Origin: an uncultured Roseobacter sp.
GTDB taxonomy: Bacteria; Pseudomonadota; Alphaproteobacteria; Rhodobacterales; Rhodobacteraceae
Length of the DNA stretch: 64,000 nucleotides
NCBI RefSeq assembly: GCF_947488185.1
Contig: NZ_CANKYM010000001.1
Coordinates: forward strand, 558,001-622,000
Direction of reading: 5' to 3'
The notes beneath the pieces are model-generated. The model saw nothing but the letters and a program-made list of their open reading frames with translations. It was not told the origin of the DNA and ran no database searches. Made by a program: the position numbers and the translations under genes. Of the stretch, positions 45,462 through 54,597 are shown one piece after another; within the stretch, counting starts at the first letter, position 1; each line of letters begins with the position of its first letter.

Positions 45462-45498
45462 CGCTTCTTCTCGCCGCAAATATCCCCGCCGGAGGCAC
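45462..45498 (-). repeat. Dispersed intergenic repeat, copy B
   Basis: On the minus strand reads GTGCCTCCGGCGGGGATATTT followed by a GGCGAGAAGAAG stretch, matching copy A (36.64-36.68 kb) at most positions of the GCCTCC, GGATATTT and AGAAGAA blocks. It lies in the 57-bp gap between the acyl-CoA dehydrogenase and ligase genes of one operon. Function unknown. Confidence 0.6.
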
Positions 45499-45504
45499 AA
45501 ACCT

Positions 45505-46668
45505 CTATGCCCCCAGCGCCCGCAGCAGATCGCGGCTTATGATGTGGCGCTGGATCTCGCTGGTCCCATCCCAGATGCGTTCCACCCGCGCATCCCGCCA
45601 GAAACGTTCCAGCGGATAATCGTCCATCAAACCCATTCCGCCATGAATCTGAATGGCCGCATCCGTGACCCGTGCCAGCATCTCGCTGGCATAAAGCTTC
45701 GCACTCGCGATCTCTCGGTTCGCGGGCAATCCCTTGTCCAGCCGGTCAGCACTGGCGAGAGTCAGCAAATCTGCCGCGTCGATTTCAGTAATCATATCAG
45801 CAAGTTGAAAACTGACTCCCTGGAACTTGCCAATCTTCTGGCCGAACTGTTCGCGCTCGGCAGCGTAGTTCAGAGCATAGTCGAACACCCGCCGCGCGCG
45901 CCCCACGTTCATGGTGGCGACGGTGATCCGCGTCGCGTAGAGCCAGGTGTTCATCACCTCGAACCCGCCATCAACCTCCCCCAGAATCTGGACATCCGGC
46001 AGACGGCAGTCATCGAACTCAAGGATCATGTTCTTGTAGCCGCGGTGGCTCACGGACTTGTACCCGTCGCGGATGGTGAAACCGGGTGTGCCGCGATCCA
46101 CCAGAAACGCCGTAATCCGCTTCTTGGGACCCTTTGGCGTCTGATCCTCGCCCGTCGCGATGAAGACGATGACGAAATCCGCGTGCTCCGCGCCGGAGAT
46201 GAAATGCTTGGTGCCATTCACCACCCAGTCGCGGCCGTCCCGCGCGGCGGCACATTTCATGCCCCGCACGTCCGACCCGGCGCCCGGTTCCGTCATGGCC
46301 AGCGCGTCCATCTTCTCGCCCCGCACCGCGGGCATCAGGTAACGCTCCACCTGCGCGCCTTCACAGGCCATCAGGATGTTCTGCGGTCGTCCGAAGAAAT
46401 GATTGAGCGCCATGGAGCCGCGTCCCAATTCCCGCTCGACAAGTGCAAACTCAAGATGGTTCAGCCCTGCGCAACCTACGCTTTCGGGAAAGTTGCAGGC
46501 GTAAAAGCCCAGCTCAATCGTCTTGCGCTTGATCTCCTGCGCAATCTCAGCAGGCACCTCGCCGGTGCGTTCGACCAGTTCTTCATGGGGGTAGATTTCG
46601 TTTTCAACAAAGCTGCGGACGGTTTCCGCAATCATCTGATGTTCGTCAGTCAGGCCAAATGTCGTCAT
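45505..46668 (-). CDS. Acyl-CoA dehydrogenase
   Basis: FAD enzyme of 387 aa. Family signatures: ALAMTEPGAGSDVRGMKC (first ACAD motif), the C-terminal QIHGGMGLMDDYPLERFWRDARVERIWDGTSEIQRHII second motif (the catalytic Glu region), and the YAAEREQFGQKIGKFQ helix. It introduces a double bond into an acyl-CoA. In the cluster it would act between the CoA ligase and the hydratase, as CaiA acts in carnitine metabolism. Confidence 0.92.
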   Translation of the reverse strand: MTTFGLTDEHQMIAETVRSFVENEIYPHEELVERTGEVPAEIAQEIKRKTIELGFYACNFPESVGCAGLNHLEFALVERELGRGSMALNHFFGRPQNILMACEGAQVERYLMPAVRGEKMDALAMTEPGAGSDVRGMKCAAARDGRDWVVNGTKHFISGAEHADFVIVFIATGEDQTPKGPKKRITAFLVDRGTPGFTIRDGYKSVSHRGYKNMILEFDDCRLPDVQILGEVDGGFEVMNTWLYATRITVATMNVGRARRVFDYALNYAAEREQFGQKIGKFQGVSFQLADMITEIDAADLLTLASADRLDKGLPANREIASAKLYASEMLARVTDAAIQIHGGMGLMDDYPLERFWRDARVERIWDGTSEIQRHIISRDLLRALGA

Positions 46669-46778
46669 CTGTCAGGTCTCTTGCGTACGGTGGAAGGAAG
46701 GCGGCGTGCGACCTCACTTCCCCAGTCGCCGCGTGCTCGTCCAGCACGACAGATCGTCGATAACCACGCGGCCCCCCA

Positions 46779-47795
46779 TCAGGTGTACATCTGCGTCTTG
46801 CGCGCGCGGGTCTCATCCGTCGCGCGGGCCGAACCATCGTGGTAGCTGCCGAACCAGCGATCCCATGGCATTTCCACCGTGCCGTAGTTGCACTCGAAAT
46901 AGCGGTGGTGCAGCTGGTGAAAGAACACACCCGCCTTGGCCTGCCGCTTGTCCCCCACCACGATCTCCTCAAAGCCGGAATGCGAAAACACCGGGTGGGT
47001 GGATTGCACGTAGCCGTGAAAAAGCACATGCAGCGGATGGCTCGGGACGATGAAATGAATGGCAAAATTGGTGTAGAAGAGCAGGTGTTCAACCGGGTGC
47101 ATCGAGATGCCTGACCATGGCCCCACGTTCACGTTTCGGTGGTGCAGGGAATGTGCCAGCTTGTAGAGCGGCGGCCAGTGCAGCAGTCGGTGAATCCAGT
47201 AGAAATGGAAGCTCGACCAAATTGGCAACAGCACGAAAAACGCCACAAACCAGACCGGATTGCCCGGAAAGAGCATGGTTGGCGCATAGCCATTCGCCAT
47301 TGCCCAGAAGACCAGTACCTGCGCAGCCGTCCACAGGGTAATGCCGCTCGCGATGTGCCAGAACATATTGTCGTGCACCTGATTGCCGAAGGTGAAGGTG
47401 CCGTTGGTGCGCGCCTGATCGCGCGGATCGTATTTGGTCTGATCCCCCTGCCCTTTGCGCATGATCAGCCAGTAGTGCAGCGTGCCTGCACAGATCACCT
47501 GCGGCACCAGATTGGCGAGCCAGACCTTCGCGACCCAACCCCAAGCCAACACCTGCATCTCCGCCAGTTCCGGCAGAATTGCGAAATAGGCCAGCAGGGC
47601 GAGCGCAAAGCACAGGGTTGTCGTCGAGATTTCCAGCCAGAACGCCGCATACCATTGGAAAATCGCGCGCGGACGTGGCGGCCATTGAAACAGCGGGTTC
47701 TGGGCGAGTGGTACCGCTGGCCGATAGTTCCAGCGCCCGGCTTCGCGTTCCTCGACGGGGCTCGACAATTCCTGCGGTTCAACATCACTGGGCAT
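46779..47795 (-). CDS. Sterol desaturase/fatty acid hydroxylase-family membrane enzyme
   Basis: Integral membrane di-iron protein of 338 aa with about four to five spans and the histidine boxes WIHRLLHW, HSLHHRN and HQLHHRYFE (HxxxH/HxxHH types). The family hydroxylates or desaturates C-H bonds of lipids; alphaproteobacterial members are rarely tested. The ATG at 47793-47795 is chosen because GGAGGGG lies 7 nt upstream and overlaps the aldolase gene by 11 bp. Its place in a CoA-ligase cluster suggests oxidation of the pathway's substrate or of a lipid-like compound. Confidence 0.85.
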   Translation of the reverse strand: MPSDVEPQELSSPVEEREAGRWNYRPAVPLAQNPLFQWPPRPRAIFQWYAAFWLEISTTTLCFALALLAYFAILPELAEMQVLAWGWVAKVWLANLVPQVICAGTLHYWLIMRKGQGDQTKYDPRDQARTNGTFTFGNQVHDNMFWHIASGITLWTAAQVLVFWAMANGYAPTMLFPGNPVWFVAFFVLLPIWSSFHFYWIHRLLHWPPLYKLAHSLHHRNVNVGPWSGISMHPVEHLLFYTNFAIHFIVPSHPLHVLFHGYVQSTHPVFSHSGFEEIVVGDKRQAKAGVFFHQLHHRYFECNYGTVEMPWDRWFGSYHDGSARATDETRARKTQMYT

Positions 47796-48534
47796 AGGTA
47801 GACCCCTCCGCGTCAAGGATTGCTTTTAGCTCCGCAAGATGTCGGGCATCCTGTTCAGGGTAGCTCTCCAATTCCCGTGCCGTTTTCTCCGCCACCTCAT
47901 CCGATAACACGCGCAGCGGCTGACCGGTCTGCAGTGCGAGAATATAGGTCATGCAGGCCCGCTCGAAGTAATAGAGCCGGTTGAAGGTATCGGCGACGGT
48001 GTCGCCAATGATCATGATGCCGTGATTGCCCATGATCATGACCTTCTTTTTCGGGTCGTCGAAAAGCTGCGCACAGCGCGCCCCTTCCTCCTCGAAAGCG
48101 AGCCCCCCATAGTTGTCGTCGATCACGTAGCGATTGAAGAAGGTGCAGGCGTTCTGGTCCACCGGCGGTAGACGGCTGTCGGCCAAGGCGGCCAGCGCCG
48201 TGGCATAGGGCGAATGCACATGCATGGCGCAGCGGGCGTGCGGGCAATGCCGGTGCAACCCGCCGTGCAGCCCCCAGGCCGTTGGGTCCGGCGCGTCCGG
48301 GCCCTCCATGCTTGCCGGGTCATTGGCATCCACGACGATCAGGTCCGAGGCCCGGATGCGCGAGAAATGCATCTGGTTCGGGTTCATCAGGAACCGCGTG
48401 CCATCCTCGTTGATGGCGAGGCTGAAGTGATTGGCCACCGCCTCGTGCATGTCCAGCCGCACGGTCCAACGGAAGGCGGCGGCTAGGTCAACCCGCTCCT
48501 GCCAGTTCTCCATATTCGGGCGCATTTCCGTCAC
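47785..48534 (-). CDS. Class II aldolase/adducin family protein
   Basis: Zinc-dependent aldolase-fold protein of 249 aa. It has the NHFSLAINEDGTRFLMNP pattern and metal ligands in HVHSPYATALAALAD and GNHGIMIIGDTVADTFNRLYYFERA. Such proteins split sugar phosphates or act as epimerases or decarboxylases; others are not enzymes. I use the GTG at 48532-48534, preceded by GGAGGA at 5-6 nt; an ATG at 48552 would add six residues. First gene of the minus-strand cluster, divergent from the LysR regulator. Confidence 0.85.
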   Translation of the reverse strand: MTEMRPNMENWQERVDLAAAFRWTVRLDMHEAVANHFSLAINEDGTRFLMNPNQMHFSRIRASDLIVVDANDPASMEGPDAPDPTAWGLHGGLHRHCPHARCAMHVHSPYATALAALADSRLPPVDQNACTFFNRYVIDDNYGGLAFEEEGARCAQLFDDPKKKVMIMGNHGIMIIGDTVADTFNRLYYFERACMTYILALQTGQPLRVLSDEVAEKTARELESYPEQDARHLAELKAILDAEGSTYAQ

Positions 48535-48638
48535 GGGTATCCTCCGGATCATCTGCCCCATGACAACATCCAAGCCGCTTGCCTGACCAACGAAAAAAAC
48601 GCAAGCTGGCCATAAGTAAAACTAATGAAGTGGTTATA

Positions 48639-49511
48639 ATGGCTGACCTGCCCCCCCTGAACTGGCTCCGCGCCTTCGAGGCATCGGCCCGGACACTGAG
48701 CTTTACCGGGGCTGCGCGCGATCTGAACATGACCCAGAGCGCGGTGAGCCAGCAGATCAAATCCCTAGAGGGGTTTCTGGGGCGACCGCTCTTTCACCGG
48801 CGCCCCCGCGCGCTGGAGCTGACCCAGACCGGCATCAGCTATCTGCCGGTGGTGCGCGACGCTTTTCGCACGTTGGCCCATGGCACCCGCGCCCTGACGC
48901 GTAACGAAAGCGATGTCCTGCAGGTTCAATCGAACCTGACCTTTGCGATTCACTGGCTGGCGCCGAGGCTGATCCGCTTTCGGGCCAGGCACCCGGAGGT
49001 GCAGATCAATATCGTCACCGAATTGTGGGAGCCGCGGGACATGGCAGACGGCGCCGATGTGGAAATTCGCTTTTCCCTGCGCCCGTCGGACCGCGTGCAT
49101 GCCGAAGTGCTACTGACCGATCACTACTATCCGGTCTGTGCGCCCGGCTATGCGGTGACATTGCAGACGCTGGCGGACCAGCCGCTTTATGACTGCGCCA
49201 ACATGATGGGCACCTGGGCGGTCTGGGCGGAAGAGCAGATGCTAGACTGGCCCGATCCACCCACTACCTATGCGACCACCTATTCCGTGCCGCTTTCGGT
49301 TGCCATGACCGGTGGCGGGCTCGCCTTGGCGCATGATGCCATTGCGGGTGGACTGATTGAGGCGGGCCATCTGGTCGCCCCCTTTTTCCATCGTGCCCGA
49401 ATGCAGGAGGCCTACTATCTGATCCAGTCGCCCCGCGCCCATGAGATGAGTGCCGCCCGTGCCTTTTCAACCTGGCTGCGGGAGGAGATCGCGGCGCAGA
49501 AGGTGGCCTGA
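48639..49511 (+). CDS. LysR family regulator, GcvA-like
   Basis: Regulator of 290 aa. HTH with LPPLNWLRAFEASARTLSFTGAARDLNMTQSAVSQQIKSLE marks the GcvA group. The C-terminal effector domain (QSNLTFAIHWLAPRLIRF...) has the typical two-lobed binding-protein layout. The ATG at 48639 is used; an upstream frame enters the divergent promoter region. It is divergent from the aldolase-hydroxylase-acyl-CoA cluster, so it is the likely local activator. Confidence 0.92.
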   Translation: MADLPPLNWLRAFEASARTLSFTGAARDLNMTQSAVSQQIKSLEGFLGRPLFHRRPRALELTQTGISYLPVVRDAFRTLAHGTRALTRNESDVLQVQSNLTFAIHWLAPRLIRFRARHPEVQINIVTELWEPRDMADGADVEIRFSLRPSDRVHAEVLLTDHYYPVCAPGYAVTLQTLADQPLYDCANMMGTWAVWAEEQMLDWPDPPTTYATTYSVPLSVAMTGGGLALAHDAIAGGLIEAGHLVAPFFHRARMQEAYYLIQSPRAHEMSAARAFSTWLREEIAAQKVA

Positions 49512-49533
49512 AAGCCCACCCTACCTGCTGTTC

Positions 49534-49953
49534 TCAGAGCGGGCGGCTGGGGACCCAGGCATAGCCATCGCCGCACAGGATATTGGCTTCGCGCAGCCCG
49601 TGCGGCTTGTCGGTCGGGGCCTGCAGGATCATGGCGCCGCACGCCTCCGCCCTGGACACGGCGGCATCCGGATCGCTGTCATAGAGCCGGATTTCAAGAC
49701 CCGCGCCGCGCGGCGGGTTCTCAGGGAGCAGACCCAACAGCGGATTATCCGCATAGGTACCGTCGCTATGCAATTGGAACACCTCCTTGCCCGCAGTGAT
49801 GATGGCGAAGTCGTCGCTGACCCGGTGGGCGTTGAAGTCAAAGACATCCGCGAGGAAGGCACAGGTGGCCCGGACATCGCGCACCAGCAGATTCAACCCG
49901 ATGCCGCGCAGGCTTTTGCCGAAATCCTCGGCCGTTACTGTTTCATAATCCAT
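49534..49953 (-). CDS. VOC superfamily (glyoxalase-like) protein
   Basis: Small protein of 139 aa with a glyoxalase/dioxygenase-type fold: GIGLNLLVRDVRATCAFLADVFDF at the N-terminus, an EVFQLHSDGTY strand, and the C-terminal LREANILCGDGYAWVPS. The usual C-terminal Glu metal ligand is hard to identify. The ATG at 49951-49953 is preceded by GGGGAGG at 7 nt. Convergent with the LysR gene; function unknown. Confidence 0.75.
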   Translation of the reverse strand: MDYETVTAEDFGKSLRGIGLNLLVRDVRATCAFLADVFDFNAHRVSDDFAIITAGKEVFQLHSDGTYADNPLLGLLPENPPRGAGLEIRLYDSDPDAAVSRAEACGAMILQAPTDKPHGLREANILCGDGYAWVPSRPL

Positions 49954-50003
49954 ATCCGCCCCTCCCCGCTTGAACCTTCCCAATTGCCGTGGCACCTAGG
50001 GAC

Positions 50004-51806
50004 ATGACGCATGCTTCTTTCCCCTCATGGCCCGATTCCGCCAGCCGGTTGATCGCTGTTGCCACGGGCCGCGCCCCGGCTGACACCGTGATACAGGGCG
50101 GCACATGGGTCAATGTGCACACCCGCGAAATCCTCGACCACCACGATATTGCCATTGCGGACGGTCGCATCGCCTGTGTGGTGCCGGATGCGTCGCATTG
50201 CATCGGACCAGACACCCGGATCATCGCGGCGCAGGGGCGGTACATGATCCCCGGTCTCTGCGACGGACATATGCACATCGAGAGCGGCATGCTGACCCCG
50301 GCGGAATTCGCCCGTGCCGTGATACCCCATGGTACGACATCGATGTTCACCGACCCGCATGAGATTGCCAATGTGCTGGGGCTGGAAGGCGTGCGCATGA
50401 TGCATGACGAGGCGCTGATGCAGCCGGTGAACATTTTCACCCAGATGCCCTCCTGCGCCCCTTCGGCGCCGGGCATGGAAACCACGGGGTTTGAAATCAC
50501 GGCGGAGGATGTGGCGGAAGCCATGCAATGGCGTGGCATTATCGGGCTGGGCGAGATGATGAATTTCCCCGGTGTGTCGAACGCAGACCCCAAGATGCTG
50601 GCCGAGATGGCCGCGACCCAAAACGCCGGTAAGACCGTGGGCGGACACTATGCCTCGCCCGATCTGGGGCCGGCCTTTGCAGGCTATGTGGCGGGTGGCC
50701 CCGCAGATGATCACGAGGGCACCTGCGAAGAGGATGCCATCGCGCGGATGCGGCAGGGGATGCGGTCGATGATCCGGCTCGGGTCCGCGTGGTACGATGT
50801 GGAGACCCAGATCACGGCGATCACCGAAAAGGGGCTCGATCCGCGCAACATGATCCTGTGCACGGATGACTGCCATTCAGGCACGCTGGTGAACGACGGA
50901 CATATGAACCGGGTGGTGCGCCACGCGATAGACTGCGGCTGTGACCCGGTGGTGGCTCTGCAGATGGCCACGATCAACACGGCCACCCATTTCGGGCTGG
51001 AACGCGAGATCGGCTCGCTCACCCCCGGCAGACGTGCGGATGTGATCCTGACCTCGGATTTGACCACCTTGCCGATCGAAACCGTGATTGCCCGCGGCCA
51101 GATCGTGGCGGAAGATGGCAAATGCCTTGTCGACTGCCCGCATTACGACTGGCCCGCCAAGGCGCGCCAGACCGTACACATGGGCAAGGTGCTGAAGGCC
51201 GATGATTTCGGCATTCCGGCGCCCAGCGGGGCCAATGCGGTGCGCGCCAATGTGATCGGCGTGGTCGAGAACCAGGCGCCTACCAAAGCGCTGCAGTTCG
51301 AGCTGCCGGTTACCGAAGGCCGGGTGCAGATAACCGGCGAGGTCTGCCAGATCGCACTGGTCGAGCGCCACCGCGCCACCGGATCCGTGACCAACGCCTT
51401 TGTTTCTGGCTTTGGCTACGAGGGGCCGATGGCGATGGCCTCCACGGTCGCCCATGACAGCCACCATATGATCGTGGTCGGCACCGATGCCGCGCATATG
51501 GCCATGGCGGCGAACCGCTTGGGGGAGGTCGGCGGCGGTGTCGTCATCTTCAAGGACGGCGTAGAGACCGCGCTGGTCGAACTGCCTATCGCCGGACTGA
51601 TGTCGGACCAACCGGCGCAGGACATCGCCGCCAAAACCGACCAGATGATGCAGGCCATGCGCGATTGTGGCTGCACCCTCAACAACGCCTATATGCAGCA
51701 TTCGCTGCTCGCCCTCGTGGTGATCCCGGAACTGCGCATCTCCGATCTCGGTCTTGTCGATGTGCGCAGCTTTGAATTCATTCCAGTAATTGAGCCACTT
51801 TCATGA
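50004..51806 (+). CDS. ade: Adenine deaminase
   Basis: Amidohydrolase of 600 aa that converts adenine to hypoxanthine. Features are the N-terminal TVIQGGTWVNVHTREILDHHDIA beta domain, the metal motif CDGHMHIESGMLTP, DPHEIANVLG, the CTDDCHSGTL segment and a C-terminal domain with DSHHMIVVGTD. The length fits bacterial Ade, which uses Fe or Mn. The ATG at 50004 is used; an in-frame GTG at 49989 would add five residues. The stop overlaps the amn start (ATGA), implying coupled translation. Confidence 0.92.
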   Translation: MTHASFPSWPDSASRLIAVATGRAPADTVIQGGTWVNVHTREILDHHDIAIADGRIACVVPDASHCIGPDTRIIAAQGRYMIPGLCDGHMHIESGMLTPAEFARAVIPHGTTSMFTDPHEIANVLGLEGVRMMHDEALMQPVNIFTQMPSCAPSAPGMETTGFEITAEDVAEAMQWRGIIGLGEMMNFPGVSNADPKMLAEMAATQNAGKTVGGHYASPDLGPAFAGYVAGGPADDHEGTCEEDAIARMRQGMRSMIRLGSAWYDVETQITAITEKGLDPRNMILCTDDCHSGTLVNDGHMNRVVRHAIDCGCDPVVALQMATINTATHFGLEREIGSLTPGRRADVILTSDLTTLPIETVIARGQIVAEDGKCLVDCPHYDWPAKARQTVHMGKVLKADDFGIPAPSGANAVRANVIGVVENQAPTKALQFELPVTEGRVQITGEVCQIALVERHRATGSVTNAFVSGFGYEGPMAMASTVAHDSHHMIVVGTDAAHMAMAANRLGEVGGGVVIFKDGVETALVELPIAGLMSDQPAQDIAAKTDQMMQAMRDCGCTLNNAYMQHSLLALVVIPELRISDLGLVDVRSFEFIPVIEPLS

Positions 51807-53266
51807 CAGATATCCTGACCCCCGACGCCCCAGAGGCCGAAGAATTCCTTGATGCCAAGGCCGCCGTTGCGCGGCTGGAGGAGCTCTACACACAGGCAAC
51901 CGACTTCCTCTGCACACATTTCGTCAAGGCGATGGCCGACGGCGCGCCAGACGGGCGGGTTCGCGCGTTTTACCCGCAGGTCCTCTTCAAGACCTCGACC
52001 TTTGCGCAGGTGGATACCCGGCTCAGCTACGGTCATGTCTCCGCCCCCGGCAGTTTTCGCGCCACGATCACGCGCCCAGACCTCTTTCGTAGCTACCTGA
52101 CCCAGCAAATCGGCCTGCTGATCGAAAATCACAATCAGCCAGTGATCATCGGGGCCTCCGAGACCCCTATGCCAGTGCATTTCGCTGTGGCACATGACGC
52201 CACTATGACCGTACCGCAGGAAGGGGCGGCGGATTTCACGCTGCGCGATGTCTTTGATGTGCCGGATCTGACGACCACGAATGATGACATCGTGAACGGC
52301 ACCTATGTGTCCCCTGATGGTATCGGACCGCTGGCCCCCTTTACCGCACAACGCGTCGATTACTCGTTGGCCCGTCTATCACACTACACGGCCACGGACG
52401 CCACACATTTCCAGAACCATGTGCTGTTCACGAACTACCAATTCTACGTCTCTGAGTTCGAGGCTTATGCCCGGACGCAGCTGGATGATCCGGAGTCGGG
52501 CTATACCGCATTTGTCTCCACGGACAATGCAAACATCACCAAGGGCGACCAAGCGCTGGCCAGCCCGGTGAAAACCCCGCAGATGCCGACCTATCATCTC
52601 AAGCGGGCAGACGGGTCGGGCATCACACTGGTCAACATCGGCGTGGGTCCGTCCAACGCCAAGACGGCTACCGACCACATCGCCGTGCTGCGTCCGCATG
52701 CCTGGCTGATGGTTGGCCACTGTGCGGGACTGCGGAACTCCCAGGCGCTTGGGGATTTTGTGCTGGCGCATGCCTACCTGCGCGAGGATCACGTGCTGGA
52801 TGACGATCTGCCTGTCTGGGTACCGATCCCGGCGCTGGCGGAAATCCAGATCGCGCTGGAACAGGCGGTTGCGCAGGTGACCAATCTCGAAGGATATGAA
52901 CTGAAACGCATCATGCGCACCGGCACGGTTGCCACCCATGACGACCGGAACTGGGAACTGCGCGACCAATCCGGCCCGGTGCAACGGCTCAGCCAGTCCC
53001 GCGCCGTCGCCCTCGACATGGAAAGCGCCACGATTGCCGCCAATGGTTACCGATTCCGCGTACCCTACGGCACCCTGCTCTGCGTGTCCGACAAGCCGCT
53101 GCATGGTGAATTGAAGCTTCCCGGCATGGCCTCAGACTTCTATAAAACACAAGTTGCACGGCATTTGATGATCGGAATTCGGGCCATGGAACGGCTGCGC
53201 ACCATGCCGTTGGAACGCATCCACAGTCGGAAATTGCGTTCCTTTGAGGAGACAGCCTTCCTCTGA
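51803..53266 (+). CDS. amn: AMP nucleosidase
   Basis: Enzyme of 487 aa that splits AMP to adenine and ribose 5-phosphate. The N-terminal domain contains FYPQVLFKTSTFAQVDTRLSYGHV. The C-terminal nucleoside-phosphorylase-like domain has VNIGVGPSNAKTATDHIAVLRPHAWLMVGHCAGLR and ALDMESATIAANGYRFRVPYGTLLCVSDKPLHGE. Overlaps ade by 4 bp; together they turn AMP into hypoxanthine, a route that removes excess AMP while saving purine. Confidence 0.94.
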   Translation: MTDILTPDAPEAEEFLDAKAAVARLEELYTQATDFLCTHFVKAMADGAPDGRVRAFYPQVLFKTSTFAQVDTRLSYGHVSAPGSFRATITRPDLFRSYLTQQIGLLIENHNQPVIIGASETPMPVHFAVAHDATMTVPQEGAADFTLRDVFDVPDLTTTNDDIVNGTYVSPDGIGPLAPFTAQRVDYSLARLSHYTATDATHFQNHVLFTNYQFYVSEFEAYARTQLDDPESGYTAFVSTDNANITKGDQALASPVKTPQMPTYHLKRADGSGITLVNIGVGPSNAKTATDHIAVLRPHAWLMVGHCAGLRNSQALGDFVLAHAYLREDHVLDDDLPVWVPIPALAEIQIALEQAVAQVTNLEGYELKRIMRTGTVATHDDRNWELRDQSGPVQRLSQSRAVALDMESATIAANGYRFRVPYGTLLCVSDKPLHGELKLPGMASDFYKTQVARHLMIGIRAMERLRTMPLERIHSRKLRSFEETAFL

Positions 53267-53329
53267 GACCGAAAAACCCAATAAAATAGGTTAATTTTGC
53301 ATGTTTTTCCTTGCAAAGCTCTACTAATC

Positions 53330-53347
53330 GTTGTGTTCATACACAAC
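53330..53347. promoter_or_regulatory. Inverted repeat upstream of the HU gene
   Basis: Perfect arms GTTGTGT and ACACAAC around TCAT, 59 bp upstream of the HU-type start in an AT-rich stretch. It could be an operator or a hairpin in the 5' leader; the preceding TTGCAA may be part of the promoter. Confidence 0.4.
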
Positions 53348-53406
53348 ATCCGGGTAGATTTCGGACATGAGGCCCAACTCATCGGGCAGCTAAGGAGAAC
53401 AAGAAC

Positions 53407-53694
<288 letters not shown>

Positions 53695-53717
53695 CCGCCG
53701 CTCCGCTGAGACTTTCA

Positions 53718-53744
53718 GGGGTCGCCTTCGGGCGGCCCTTTTTT
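53718..53744 (+). terminator. Rho-independent terminator of the HU gene
   Basis: An 8-bp stem GGGTCGCC/GGCGGCCC (one G-T pair) closes a TTCG tetraloop and is followed by six T. It starts 23 bp after the HU-type stop codon. Confidence 0.93.
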
Positions 53745-54030
53745 AATGCCTGTTCGGATGATCCCTCGGACAACCAGTGATTTGATCTCGAACAAGGTCT
53801 GCCCTGCTCCCTTCCCCTAACCTCTGATCAGGTTTCGATCACAACCCGTGAAAGAACCTGCGTGATTCTGGCTGCGACGGCTCTTGCCGGAGGGTCATGC
53901 AGATTGATCTCTGTCCACGAGTCTCGTTCGGACAAGAGACCAAACCGATCTCTGCAGCGCCTGCTATCCCGCCCCGGCGCGGGGATTTGGAGGCACCGCC
54001 AAACGGTGCCGATGCATGGAGGAAGCTGCA
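53745..54030. other. Intergenic region between the HU terminator and the flavodoxin gene
   Basis: About 285 bp without a recognisable gene. Short frames exist on both strands but lack family features. It should hold the promoter of the flavodoxin/HemG-like gene, for which a GGAGGA site lies at about 54016. Confidence 0.5.
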
Positions 54031-54597
54031 ATGAACGTTCTTATCGTCTTCGCCACGGTCGAAGGACAAACCCGGAAAATCGCGGAATTCGCACAGAGGA
54101 TTGCAGAGAAGGCAGGGTACAATGTGACCCTGTTTGATGCCGCTGACAAAACCGCTCCCCTATCGCTTGAGGCGATAGACAAGGTCATCCTGGCGGCGCC
54201 TGTGCATGAGCGGCGCCATCCCGAAACATTCGAGGTGGTGCTTGGCGCGCACCGCACGGAATTGGCGGAACGCGACACACTGCTGCTGTCCATCAGCCTG
54301 AGCGCTGCCTTTGAGGACGGCATGGAGGAAGCGCAGGAGTACATCACCGAAATGGAGATGCGCACGCGATTCAAATCCGACCTGAACGCGCTTGTGGCCG
54401 GGGCGGTGCGCACCAGCAGTTACGATTACTTTGCAACGCAGGTCCTGCGCCATGTCGTCCTGCGTGATCGCGACTACGACCCCGGCGCCGGGGAACATGA
54501 ATTCACCGATTGGGATGCACTGCAGGAGGTACTCGTCGCGTTTCTGGAGGCTGAGACAACGTCCGCTCAGCCCCCCACCCAAGCGTCCTCCGGTTAG
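54031..54597 (+). CDS. Flavodoxin-fold protein, HemG-like
   Basis: Protein of 188 aa with a flavodoxin-type FMN site at the start (MNVLIVFATVEGQTRKIAEFAQRIA, with TVEGQT as the phosphate loop) and a C-terminal FTDWDALQEVLVAFL helix as in HemG. HemG-type proteins oxidise protoporphyrinogen IX, passing electrons to quinone; only the fold is secure here. The loop YDYFATQVLRHVVLRD is the usual HemG-specific insertion place. Convergent with clpP; stops overlap (TTAG). Confidence 0.72.
   Translation: MNVLIVFATVEGQTRKIAEFAQRIAEKAGYNVTLFDAADKTAPLSLEAIDKVILAAPVHERRHPETFEVVLGAHRTELAERDTLLLSISLSAAFEDGMEEAQEYITEMEMRTRFKSDLNALVAGAVRTSSYDYFATQVLRHVVLRDRDYDPGAGEHEFTDWDALQEVLVAFLEAETTSAQPPTQASSG

Noticed and set aside
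45319..46845. Long plus-strand frame (508 codons) opposite the acyl-CoA dehydrogenase
   Set aside because: Composition is that of an antisense frame in GC-rich DNA, and it would overlap three convincing genes.
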